This document shows positions 16,298 through 23,949 of a stretch of DNA of 64,000 bases, piece after piece. How positions within the stretch are numbered: position 1 is the first letter of the stretch; every line of letters starts with the position of its first letter. Origin of the DNA: Armatimonadota bacterium (GTDB lineage Bacteria; Armatimonadota; Fimbriimonadia; Fimbriimonadales; Fimbriimonadaceae). Under the pieces are notes generated by a model, which saw nothing but the letters and a program-made list of their open reading frames with translations, was not told where the DNA came from and made no database searches. The DNA lies in contig JANYCU010000052.1 in the NCBI GenBank assembly GCA_025360125.1, positions 1 to 64,000 of the forward strand, read 5' to 3'. The translations under genes were made by a program, and so were the position numbers.

Positions 16298-17343
16298 TAA
16301 ATATTGTACTTGGACTTTTCGTTGCTTTGAGACAAAGTTCTCAAGGCAATGAAAATCCTCCCATGGCTCCGATTTGCTTTTCGTTGTCCGACGCAAAGGC
16401 AAAGTTGCCTGTCGATGATGTTGTAAACCTAAAAAAGAATTGGAAATCGAAGGATTTTCAAATCCTGCCATCAGGGCATTTCGGACAATATAAAAATGGG
16501 AGCTATTTCGTAGTTTCCAAAGAAACTCCCTTGCTCAAGCAACTTGATGATCGCTTTAACCTCGCTATAAAAGTATTGAGGCATGGCGGTGCCTCAAGTT
16601 CTCCTAAGAACCTATTTCCGATGCAAGGAACTGACTTTAACGACAAAGAATTAGGGATTCTGTCCCGCCTCATCGAGCGATGGGCGGGAAGCACAATTCC
16701 CGTCAGTAATCTTTCTCTGTCTATTCGGTTACTTTTTGATACTCGGTCCGTTGTTCGATTTACGAATCAAGGCGAAACCATTTCTATCCCTCCGAGTATT
16801 CATTTTCAGTCTTTCGAGGCCCAGCAAGATTACAGCAAAGGTATGAACCAGAAAGCCGGGGTCCTGGTTGAGCCAGACTTCGAGACCTCGAATAATCACC
16901 GCTACGGAAAAGATGGTCCAATTATTGGTACCGAGTCAACTGAAGGCTCAATTTGCACGAAAATCCAAAATGCGTACGGAACAAGCGAAGACTTTGTAGG
17001 CATTAATGCAACCTTATTAGAAATCCTGGGACGAATTTACCAGTCAAAAGTTTCAAAGTATCGTCTTGAAATATTCAAAGCATCAATGCCGATTCAAAAA
17101 GCCCAGAGTTATCTTTTCCCAAATATGGACCAGACAACTTTAACCGAGGATGAACAACAACGAACTCAAAGATCATTGATTCTGGAGTTGCAAAACCATG
17201 GTTATTCAGCTCAAGAAGCGGAAAGTCGAAGTACTTCAATGAAGTTCGCAGGCCGAGATGTTACAATTGACCTTATAACAGGCATCAAGCTTTTTGGTAC
17301 CAATAATATTAATGGTCCTTGCTCTGTTAGGATTTGGCCATAA
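16294..17343 (+). CDS. Hypothetical protein, 349 residues
   Basis: Family not recognised. A short hydrophobic start (INIVLGLFVALRQ) may be a signal peptide. The body has FSLSDAKAKLPVDD, a mixed alpha/beta central part, and ITGIKLFG and CSVRIWP at the end. The protein at 23950-24705 is likewise an orphan, but I see no clear similarity between them. It starts on the ATGA of the preceding gene and shares its AT-rich composition. It ends at 17343 just before the chimeric scar at 17503-17630, so the pair looks like one acquired cassette. Confidence 0.5.
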   Translation: MINIVLGLFVALRQSSQGNENPPMAPICFSLSDAKAKLPVDDVVNLKKNWKSKDFQILPSGHFGQYKNGSYFVVSKETPLLKQLDDRFNLAIKVLRHGGASSSPKNLFPMQGTDFNDKELGILSRLIERWAGSTIPVSNLSLSIRLLFDTRSVVRFTNQGETISIPPSIHFQSFEAQQDYSKGMNQKAGVLVEPDFETSNNHRYGKDGPIIGTESTEGSICTKIQNAYGTSEDFVGINATLLEILGRIYQSKVSKYRLEIFKASMPIQKAQSYLFPNMDQTTLTEDEQQRTQRSLILELQNHGYSAQEAESRSTSMKFAGRDVTIDLITGIKLFGTNNINGPCSVRIWP

Positions 17344-17502
17344 ACCTTGTGAGCCTCGACCTGAGTGGGCTATTAGGTGACACAAGTTCCCGACCCTTGG
17401 CCAGAGCGAGTGTCGGAAGCAAAGCAAGTGGCAACAGGCATCGAGTAGTGAGGGGAAGATTCTCAGTATTTCGTCAAATAGATAGAATTACGTCTATCGT
17501 TT

Positions 17503-17630
17503 TGGCGTCTAATATCTCGGCGACGCTTCGGCCCAAGGAGCGGGCGTACATGATGCATGATTCGTGGATGATCGTAAAGGGGCAGGTTGACGCCGGGTTT
17601 AGCGACGAGTTTTGGAATTCGAAGGGGTAG
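17503..17630 (+). pseudogene. Chimeric gene remnant: M15-like fragment joined to HExxH-gene 3' end
   Basis: The frame ending at 17630 has two borrowed parts. Positions 17503-17592 encode RPKERAYMMHDSWMIVKGQ, matching RPKERAYMMHYSWMIVKGQ of the gene at 19366 with strong DNA identity. Positions 17597-17622 duplicate the 3' end of the gene at 14879. The junction lies at a shared GA(C/T)GC. The 5' part of this 98-codon frame has no similarity to either gene. I read it as a recombination scar, not a working gene. Confidence 0.75.
17597..17622 (+). repeat. Direct repeat copy 2
   Basis: Identical over 26 nt to 15577-15602 and 2,020 bp downstream of it in the same orientation. It ends within the chimeric remnant and overlaps the possible upstream TTG start (17612) of the next orphan gene. 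Confidence 0.85.
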
Positions 17631-17641
17631 GTTTTGAAGTC

Positions 17642-18259
17642 ATGATGTTGCTTGCCGTTGTATTCGGAACTCAGATTCCAGATTTGGCAGAATTGCCTTC
17701 CCCCGCATACGTTCACTGGAAACTAGCTCGACGCATCGATGCAACGGAATACTCAAAGCTGCTGTCAAGGTCGAAGTCAATTTTAGGTCAATTCATGAAA
17801 TTGGACCCGGGCACCCAGGCTAAGACGGTTCGGAAATGGTTCATTGCAAGCGCGGATCGTCATACGACATTTGCGCTCCAAGGTTTGAAGCGCGAGCTCT
17901 TTGATGATCAATATGAAGTTACACCATCCATGTCAAAGGTGGATCTAGCTAAGTTTGATCTGATTCTGCTTTCGATGGGCCTCAAGCCATTGTTCCATAC
18001 TGACTTCCTCATTCGAGTCCTCTATTCTGCGGATTTGCATGGAGGAACACGTTTCGTTATCAACCCAAAGAAGGGTCTACCAACCAAGATTGCCTTCAAA
18101 ATACATACTGGTCCACGGTCGGAACCGCGCTCGACCTCGTTTGATCGATTCTCTTCGAAGCAGGCGAATATCTTTATAAAGTGGTTCAAGGATTCTGAAC
18201 CGATCAAGCAATTGGAGCCGATGACCTACGGGAAAATGGTTGATCAAATTGGCAGATGA
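17642..18259 (+). CDS. Hypothetical protein, about 205 residues
   Basis: I do not recognise it. From the ATG at 17642 there is a short hydrophobic start (MMLLAVVFGTQIPD), possibly a signal peptide, then a mainly helical, basic protein with KLARRIDATEYSKLLSRSKSIL and QAKTVRKWFIASADRHTTFAL. In-frame TTG at 17612 would add ten residues encoded by repeat copy 2, which is an unlikely origin for a native N-terminus. The gene is bounded by repeat copies 2 and 3. Confidence 0.5.
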   Translation: MMLLAVVFGTQIPDLAELPSPAYVHWKLARRIDATEYSKLLSRSKSILGQFMKLDPGTQAKTVRKWFIASADRHTTFALQGLKRELFDDQYEVTPSMSKVDLAKFDLILLSMGLKPLFHTDFLIRVLYSADLHGGTRFVINPKKGLPTKIAFKIHTGPRSEPRSTSFDRFSSKQANIFIKWFKDSEPIKQLEPMTYGKMVDQIGR

Positions 18260-18277
18260 ATTTGATAAGTGAGGTTG

Positions 18278-18303
18278 GTTTAGTGACGAGTTTTGGAATC
18301 CAA
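18278..18303 (+). repeat. Direct repeat copy 3 (decayed)
   Basis: GTTTAGTGACGAGTTTTGG and the following bases match copies 1 and 2 with about three to five changes. It lies 19 nt after the preceding orphan gene, 681 bp from copy 2, and is not in a recognisable gene. Confidence 0.75.
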
Positions 18304-18411
18304 AAGCGGGAATTTGAACACAAAGCCGTCCTACAACGATACGGTATGTGGGTCAGTGCTTACCGACCCATTCATATTAGTTTCTCGGTTTGCCTCAGAA
18401 TCCAGTTTGGA

Positions 18412-19110
18412 TTAGGCGTACGAATAGCCAAGTGCAGAGATGCTCTGTAGAGTGGCAGGCTTAATACCAAACATTGGTGACGGCTTCAATACTTTGTTAA
18501 GAAATGGATCTGCACCACGATTGGATTGAGTTTCCCATTGTGCCCATTGCTTATCAATAAATGCATGATGCAGGAAGAAGAGTGGGTCGGCGGGAGAACC
18601 CGCTCCTCCCATGTCTCCGCCAACTGCATTATGGAGTCCACCGTGTAATGCTTCAAGTTGCGACTGAAACCCTCGGTACGATTGTATGGTTTGAACAGTT
18701 GTAAATGCAACTGGAGGAGGTAGTTGGGTTGGATCAAAGGTTCCGCGCGTTACCGACCAACTATTCAATAGAGCGCTTCCTGTTAGCGCCGTGGGAATTG
18801 CCTGGTCGATCGACGAGTCCCAGTACGGGATGAACACAGTGGGGTCAAATAGCTGCAGTTGATGCTCAAATTGCAACAAGAGTCTCCGGTGCCAGGCAAG
18901 AAAGTTGTAGCCGATCATCCCCATTCCGCTCATGGTATGAACCTGCCAAGTCATACCAACTTGTGTTGTCATTGCTTGAACGTGAACTTTAACAAATGCC
19001 CGATAGGCCGGAGCCGGGGCTTGAGTTCCATGCATTTGGTTTATAGCATTTTTGAATTTCGTCCATTCTGCTGGCGTTAGATCTTTCTGGTTTTTGCGTA
19101 TTGTTGGCAT
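18412..19110 (-). CDS. Tyrosinase family copper protein
   Basis: A 232-residue type-3 copper protein. CuA ligands are plausible at His58, His74 and His83 (NFLAWHRRLLLQFEH). CuB ligands are plausible at His156, His160 (HGGLH) and His182 in PADPLFFLHHAFIDKQW. The family oxidises monophenols or diphenols to quinones. It is short, like other bacterial tyrosinases, and has no signal peptide, so export would need a partner. There is no obvious caddie protein next to it. TACAAT lies 5 nt before the ATG. It lies in the AT-rich patchwork and is probably acquired. Confidence 0.88.
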   Translation of the reverse strand: MPTIRKNQKDLTPAEWTKFKNAINQMHGTQAPAPAYRAFVKVHVQAMTTQVGMTWQVHTMSGMGMIGYNFLAWHRRLLLQFEHQLQLFDPTVFIPYWDSSIDQAIPTALTGSALLNSWSVTRGTFDPTQLPPPVAFTTVQTIQSYRGFQSQLEALHGGLHNAVGGDMGGAGSPADPLFFLHHAFIDKQWAQWETQSNRGADPFLNKVLKPSPMFGIKPATLQSISALGYSYA

Positions 19111-19121
19111 AAATCATTGTA
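19111..19121 (-). promoter_or_regulatory. -10-like TACAAT abutting the tyrosinase start
   Basis: On the minus strand TACAAT (19121-19116) is followed by five bases and the ATG at 19110, the spacing expected for a leaderless transcript. Confidence 0.45.
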
Positions 19122-19365
19122 ACAAAAATAATCGTCAATGAAAAGCCTTTTGTTTGAAATATTAACTTAGATTCTATTGTTTATTAATTGTGAGTTATGA
19201 AAATGACTTGTCTTCAGCAAGTCGGGCTTGAGCAAATGGTTGGGAATAGATGACTTTTACAGCTAGCAGAGAATTGAGGCGTTAGAATCTGTACCAGTTC
19301 TCGATTTTTCTGGTAACTCAAGACACTCGAGTTTGGGAATAAGATAAAGTTAAGCAGAGTACGTT

Positions 19366-19926
19366 ATGGCAACAAATAGTGGGGCATTGTGGGTTGCGAA
19401 GTTTCCGACTTCGACGAAGACGGCGGATTTAGTTCAGCCGTTTCGGGGGAATTTTGAGGCGTTTCAGCGGGCGATGGTGGCGTCGAAGATCTCGGTAAAG
19501 ATCACGGCGACGCATCGGCCCAAGGAGCGGGCGTACATGATGCATTATTCATGGATGATCGTGAAGGGGCAGATTGATGCAGCCGACGTTCCGCCCTTAC
19601 CAGCGCTTCAGGGGGCCGATATCATTTGGAATCACGCTCACGCGAAGCAAGGAGCCCAAGAGATGGTGGATGGCTATGGGATTGGGAGCCTTGGGGTTCC
19701 ACCTGCGCTGAATTCTCGGCATATTGATGGGCGCGCAGTGGATACAAGCCTGAGTTGGGACGGAGATATCGTGATTCGCAATAAGGATGGATCGAGTCGG
19801 AACATTGTGGGTTCGCCTCGAAATTCGACGCATCCGGATTTGATTGCGGCGGGGGCGACGTACGGGGTGATTCACCTGAAGAACGTCATGGCGGACAAAG
19901 TTCACTGGTCAGACGACGGGCACTAG
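19366..19926 (+). CDS. M15-like zinc peptidase (D,D-carboxypeptidase/endolysin type)
   Basis: A 186-residue protein. SRHIDGRAVD (His119, Asp126) and KVHW (His180) match the SxHxxGxAxD and HW metal motifs of M15 peptidases, which cut peptidoglycan stem peptides. The N-terminal 70 residues, including RPKERAYMMHYSWMIVKGQ, are not part of the catalytic fold I know. A fragment of a close copy lies at 17503-17592. No signal peptide is visible, so it may act like an endolysin or need a secretion partner. Assignment to M15 rests on motifs alone. Confidence 0.6.
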   Translation: MATNSGALWVAKFPTSTKTADLVQPFRGNFEAFQRAMVASKISVKITATHRPKERAYMMHYSWMIVKGQIDAADVPPLPALQGADIIWNHAHAKQGAQEMVDGYGIGSLGVPPALNSRHIDGRAVDTSLSWDGDIVIRNKDGSSRNIVGSPRNSTHPDLIAAGATYGVIHLKNVMADKVHWSDDGH

Positions 19927-19928
19927 TG

Positions 19929-19963
19929 GTGCCTGGGACGGATTTGGAACGTCCTTAAGGCAC
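19929..19963 (+). terminator. Nested hairpin between the M15-like gene and the S51 gene
   Basis: GTGCCT pairs with AGGCAC, and inside it GGGACG pairs with CGTCC. No U-run follows, so it is a weak terminator candidate. It could instead shape the 5' region of the gene starting at 19972. Confidence 0.35.
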
Positions 19964-19971
19964 AACATATC

Positions 19972-21168
19972 ATGACCATTCAACTTTTGTCTTTGTTGGC
20001 CGGGCTCGTCGTTGCGCCACCATCTGCCGAGCACCTTTCTCCTTACGGAGTTCAGCAAACGATCGTCATCGCTCCAAAATATGTCTCGACGAGTTTGAAT
20101 CTGCCTGCCGACTTTAAGATTTACTTTCGTTCAACTGATCCACCGCCTCACGGATTTCAGTATCTGAATTCACCGACTGATGAACCCAGCCCTGGTTTGA
20201 TTGGAATTCTACAAACGGAAGACTCCCTTTTTCAAGTTGAAAAGCGTGTGATGAAAAACGTCGGGGATGGCACAGTCACGCTACGACTGGCAAAATCCAA
20301 GACAAGGGAATCGCGCTCGCTTGAACTCGGAAAGACAACGCGAGCTGACTACAACGAATGGCGACGGGCGGCGATGCAACGAACGAACCCGAACCCTTGG
20401 CCACCCAAGAATCCTGGAAAGCCGATCGTGGCGAAGGGAACCTTGGTAATTGTTGGCGGCGGAGGGATGACGCGGGACATCGCAAAGGCTTTTATTGACG
20501 GCGGAGGTGGGGACAACGGTCACTTTGTGATACTTCCGATTTCGATGCCCGACCCGATTGATGTGAAGGCGGAAGAGGAGACGATGCACCGGATGGGGGC
20601 GAAGAATGTCGACGTCATTCCGTTTCGCGAGCAGAAGCAGTTGGAAGACCCCAAGGTTATCGAGATGTTGAAACACGCGACTGGGGTTTGGTTTGGCGGA
20701 GGGCGGCAATGGAATTTTGTCGATGCTTACGAAGGGACGAAGCTTCCGGCTTTGTTTCGGGACGTTTTGAATCGCGGTGGAGTGATTGGTGGGTCCTCGG
20801 CGGGGGCAACGATTATTGGCGACTATATGTCGCGCGGCGCCCCGGCTGGGCCGGGCTTGATGATGTGCGAAGGGTACGAACAGGCGCTCGGATTCTTGCC
20901 GGGTGTTGTGGTTGACCAGCATTTCTCGGCTCGTAATCGGTTTAACGATATGACGGCTTTGATGCAGAAGTACCCGCAGTTTCTGGGCATTGGTTTGGAC
21001 GAGGCAACGGCGATTGTTGTGAAGGGCAGTATGGCGGAAGTTTTGGGACGCGGAAAGGCGCATATTTATGATACAACTCGAGTTCGGATTCCTGAGGGGC
21101 CGGATTACGACGCTTATCCGGCGGGGACGAAATACGATCTGCTTGCCCGCAAGAGGCTTGCGGAATAG
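19972..21168 (+). CDS. Cyanophycinase-like S51 family peptidase
   Basis: A 398-residue protein. The first ~160 residues start with a probable signal peptide (LLSLLAGLVVAPPSA) and form an unassigned region. The rest has the S51 dipeptidase E/cyanophycinase fold: GTLVIVGGGGMTRDIAKAF, GVWFGGGRQWNFVDAY, nucleophile Ser near 276 in GGSSAGATIIGDYM, and GIGLDEATAIVV. Members cut beta-aspartyl-linked peptides such as cyanophycin. An exported version would act on external polymer (inference). The last 15 codons recur as a diverged relic at 21270-21321. Confidence 0.85.
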   Translation: MTIQLLSLLAGLVVAPPSAEHLSPYGVQQTIVIAPKYVSTSLNLPADFKIYFRSTDPPPHGFQYLNSPTDEPSPGLIGILQTEDSLFQVEKRVMKNVGDGTVTLRLAKSKTRESRSLELGKTTRADYNEWRRAAMQRTNPNPWPPKNPGKPIVAKGTLVIVGGGGMTRDIAKAFIDGGGGDNGHFVILPISMPDPIDVKAEEETMHRMGAKNVDVIPFREQKQLEDPKVIEMLKHATGVWFGGGRQWNFVDAYEGTKLPALFRDVLNRGGVIGGSSAGATIIGDYMSRGAPAGPGLMMCEGYEQALGFLPGVVVDQHFSARNRFNDMTALMQKYPQFLGIGLDEATAIVVKGSMAEVLGRGKAHIYDTTRVRIPEGPDYDAYPAGTKYDLLARKRLAE

Positions 21169-21269
21169 GTCAAATTTCAATTCTCAATTTCACTGGCTTC
21201 TCCCAGCCTGGATGCTTCGCATCTCCTTCGTTCAACGCAGAGGTCGGAGCCAGTGCCACGCCTAGCTTG

Positions 21270-21321
21270 ATTCGGCGGGGACGAAATATGATTTGTTGGC
21301 GCGTAAGAAACTAGCTGACTA
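21270..21321 (+). pseudogene. 3'-end relic of an S51-like paralogue
   Basis: After the S51 stop, about 100 bp of unrelated DNA leads to a frame reading AGTKYDLLARKKLAD then stop, matching AGTKYDLLARKRLAE at the end of the S51 gene. The DNA differences are mostly synonymous, so this is the tail of an old, once-functional tandem copy whose body is lost. Confidence 0.75.
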
Positions 21322-21417
21322 GATAGTTTCTTGGTGTGAATTCCTTGTCTGCTCAGCTTCAAAGGTGTAGAATGCCTTGGCAAGATTGTGCTTTGCGCGA
21401 TTATATTTGGAGTGAAA

Positions 21418-23325
21418 ATGAATATACGAAAAATGGCCGTTTCGCCGAAGACTCGGCTGGTACTGGGGGCAGTTTTAGTTGGGAATCTTTCGATTGCGGC
21501 GGTCGCCTGGTCGGTAACCGGAAAGATCGCTCGTGCTGGCCAAGAAAAGCGGGGGCGAAAGTCGACCGAGGCGCCAATTGCTGGCCACGGAAAACTTGGC
21601 CAAGACATCTTTTTGGCGATTGATCATCGCGACTTAGCGGGAGTTCAGGCGTTGTTGAAGAAGGGCGGGGACCCTAATTCTCGCAACGGATTGGAGTTTA
21701 CGCCACTCTATATCGCTGCTGCCTCGTACCAAATGGACGTGATGGGCGAGCTTTTGAAGGCGGGGGCTGATGCTGACGCCGAGAGCAATTACGGTACCCC
21801 GCTGATGTTTGCCGCGGCCACGGGAAACATCGCAGGTGCGACCATCCTTTTTGGAAAGGGAGTGAACGTAAACGCGGTTCGAAATGATGGAATGTCGGTC
21901 TTGATGATGGCTTCATATTCCGGTAATCCGGCTCTGGTTGGCGCACTGTTGGAGCATAAAGCCGAAGTGAATGCCAAAGACGATTTGGGCGATACGGCTT
22001 TGATGTATGCCGCCCGTCAGGGTCACGACAAGGTGACGGAAATGCTTTTAGGCGCGGGGGTCGAGGTTGACACCGTGGATAACGACCATAAGACTCCTTT
22101 GCTTGAGGCAGCCAAAGTCGGAAACACGAAGGTCGTTGAGCTCTTAATGGCCAAAGGGGCCAATGTCAACGCGAAGGATGCACACGGAATGACTCCACTT
22201 CTGTTGGCGGCATCCTATAACGATAGTCCGGAAACCATTCGGGCTTTAGTGAAGGGTGGAGCAGATGCGAAAGCGACGGATTCGAAGGGGCGAGATGTCA
22301 TAAGGCTGGCGGTTTTGAAAGGCAATGTGGCATGCATCAACGAACTGAGCGTTGGCACAAAGGTTACGCGAATGAGCCTGAATCGGAATCCTCGGCAAGC
22401 GGTTTTAGCGAGCCTGAAATTGGTTCAGTCATCGATGGGCACATTCGGAAACAAGACTTCGTGTGTTTCTTGTCACCAAGAAGGCCTTGGTCGAATGGCG
22501 ACGGGCATGGCAAAGTCGAAGGGCTTTACTTTGAGCCCAGCGATGACCCTGCCGCAAGATGGCCGGATGAATGGCGTCTTGATGGCGTTGAAGCCGCTTC
22601 ACGAGCAAGCGTTGAAGAATTCGGAGGTTATGAAGCAGGTTCCGCTCATTGAGATCAACGAAGTCAACACGTTGGATACCTGGATCTTGGCGGGAATGTC
22701 GGCCCAGAAGTATCCGCGAAATGCCGCTTCCGAATCGATGGCCGACGTTTTGGCCAGGCAGCAGTCGAAGGACGGTTCGTGGACGATGTCGCTGCCTCGG
22801 GCTCCGATGCAGTCGAGTCCGTTTACGTTTACTGCTCTTTCGATTCAATGCCTAGAGGCTTACGGAACCAAGAAGGAGACCGCGGGTCGAATTGAGCGCG
22901 CCCGGGCATGGCTTGCGAAGGCTCCGGCGAAGAACAGCGAAGACCGAGCGGGTCGAATGCTTGGTTTGAAGTGGGCGCATGCAGGTTCAGTTGATTTGAA
23001 GAAGGCGGCGAAGGAAATCATGGCGGATCAGCGACCTGACGGCGGCTGGGCTCAGCTTCCGGGAATGCACAGCGATGCGTATGCGACGGGGCAGGCACTT
23101 TATGCTCTGCATGAAGGCGGCGGAGTTGCGGTTTCGGACGCGGCGTATCAGCGTGGCGTTCGTTATTTGTTGAGAACGCAGGATGAGGATGGGTCGTGGT
23201 TTGTGAATAAGCGTGCGATTCCGGCAAACAATTACTTCGACGGTGGCTTCCCGCATGGGCAGTCGCAGTATTCATCGTTTAACGGCAGCTGCTGGGCGAT
23301 GATGGCGTTGTTGGAAACGTTATAG
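21418..23325 (+). CDS. Ankyrin-repeat protein with CxxCH motif and cyclase-like repeats
   Basis: A 635-residue protein from the ATG at 21418. One N-terminal membrane segment (LVLGAVLVGNLSIAAVAWSV) is followed by about eight ankyrin repeats (about 55-320, for example NDGMSVLMMASYSGNPALVGALLEH). Then comes a single CVSCH heme c-type motif (about 349), and finally alpha-alpha repeats of prenyltransferase/squalene-cyclase type with DGSWTMSLPRAPMQSSPFTFTALSIQCL, DGGWAQLP and DEDGSWFV. The CxxCH would need periplasmic maturation, which fits the anchor. The function of this combination is unknown. An upstream in-frame TTG at 21388 is less likely. TAGAAT at 21366 may be its -10. Confidence 0.75.
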   Translation: MNIRKMAVSPKTRLVLGAVLVGNLSIAAVAWSVTGKIARAGQEKRGRKSTEAPIAGHGKLGQDIFLAIDHRDLAGVQALLKKGGDPNSRNGLEFTPLYIAAASYQMDVMGELLKAGADADAESNYGTPLMFAAATGNIAGATILFGKGVNVNAVRNDGMSVLMMASYSGNPALVGALLEHKAEVNAKDDLGDTALMYAARQGHDKVTEMLLGAGVEVDTVDNDHKTPLLEAAKVGNTKVVELLMAKGANVNAKDAHGMTPLLLAASYNDSPETIRALVKGGADAKATDSKGRDVIRLAVLKGNVACINELSVGTKVTRMSLNRNPRQAVLASLKLVQSSMGTFGNKTSCVSCHQEGLGRMATGMAKSKGFTLSPAMTLPQDGRMNGVLMALKPLHEQALKNSEVMKQVPLIEINEVNTLDTWILAGMSAQKYPRNAASESMADVLARQQSKDGSWTMSLPRAPMQSSPFTFTALSIQCLEAYGTKKETAGRIERARAWLAKAPAKNSEDRAGRMLGLKWAHAGSVDLKKAAKEIMADQRPDGGWAQLPGMHSDAYATGQALYALHEGGGVAVSDAAYQRGVRYLLRTQDEDGSWFVNKRAIPANNYFDGGFPHGQSQYSSFNGSCWAMMALLETL

Positions 23326-23628
23326 GGACTAGTTTGGTTTGTAATTTGCGGTTGTAACAACCGGGGTTTCTACGAAATCTCGGACTTAGGTCTGGCTCGG
23401 TTCGTTACCTTGGCCTCCGGTGCTTTTTGCTTCCGATATGTTCGGGCAAAAAGCACCTGTGACCAAGGCTAAGGGTAGGGCCGCCACGTTGTGGCTGGTG
23501 ACGGGGATGGCTGGATTTGGGAATTTACGGCCTTTTTGGTAATTCTTCACATCGAAAGTATTCGCTAAGTTGGGCATTTTCTACGACACATTTTGGCGAA
23601 GCCATGACGTGTGGAATCTGGATTTTTC
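23326..23628. other. Convergent intergenic region with a long palindrome
   Basis: No gene is visible. It contains GGTTG-TAA-CAACC near 23351 and a large two-part palindrome at 23408-23468, listed separately. It lies between a plus-strand gene end and a truncated minus-strand gene. Confidence 0.5.
23408..23468. repeat. 61-bp symmetric palindrome
   Basis: Outer arms CCTTGG / CCAAGG and inner arms GGTGCTTTTTGC / GCAAAAAGCACC are separated by matching 5-nt internal spacers, with a 15-nt loop. Perfect pairing of 18 bp in such symmetric form is unlikely by chance. It may be a bidirectional terminator-like hairpin or a relic of a miniature mobile element. Confidence 0.7.
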
Positions 23629-23889
23629 TTATTTGGTGCTGTCGAATTGGATTCGTCGGTTCTTTTGGTCGATGGTGACTCGGTATTGGGAGAGGACGCG
23701 GCCGCCGATGTTCCCAATCGGAAACATGTCATGCATTTCGATGAGGGGGACGTTGATGGTCATTCCGCCGACCTTGATGGGGTCTTTGACTTTTACTCCA
23801 AGGATGTCGAATTCGTTAAACAGCGTTCGTGCGTGGCCCAAGACCTTTGGCTCGCCATCGACTTTCTTAACGAATTGGCGAAGCCCCAA
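23629..23889 (-). pseudogene. Truncated retropepsin-like aspartyl protease
   Basis: The 86-residue frame ends GNIGGRVLSQYRVTIDQKNRRIQF, the characteristic C-terminal block of bacterial retropepsin-like aspartyl proteases (ILG.D.L..F.V.ID...R.I.F). The N-terminal half with the catalytic DTG is missing: only about 60 bp separate it from the end of the next gene. It is therefore probably a decayed fragment. A short independent protein is possible but less likely. Confidence 0.6.
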
Positions 23890-23949
23890 CCGAAGTCACT
23901 CACTTATTGCGAAGTCAATTATGCGTAATTGAAGTAAAAATGGCCCGCT

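Noticed and set aside
15577-18303. Integron cassette array with attC sites
   Set aside because: The 26-nt repeats are coding 3' ends, not imperfect palindromes with RYYYAAC-type cores, and no integrase is present.
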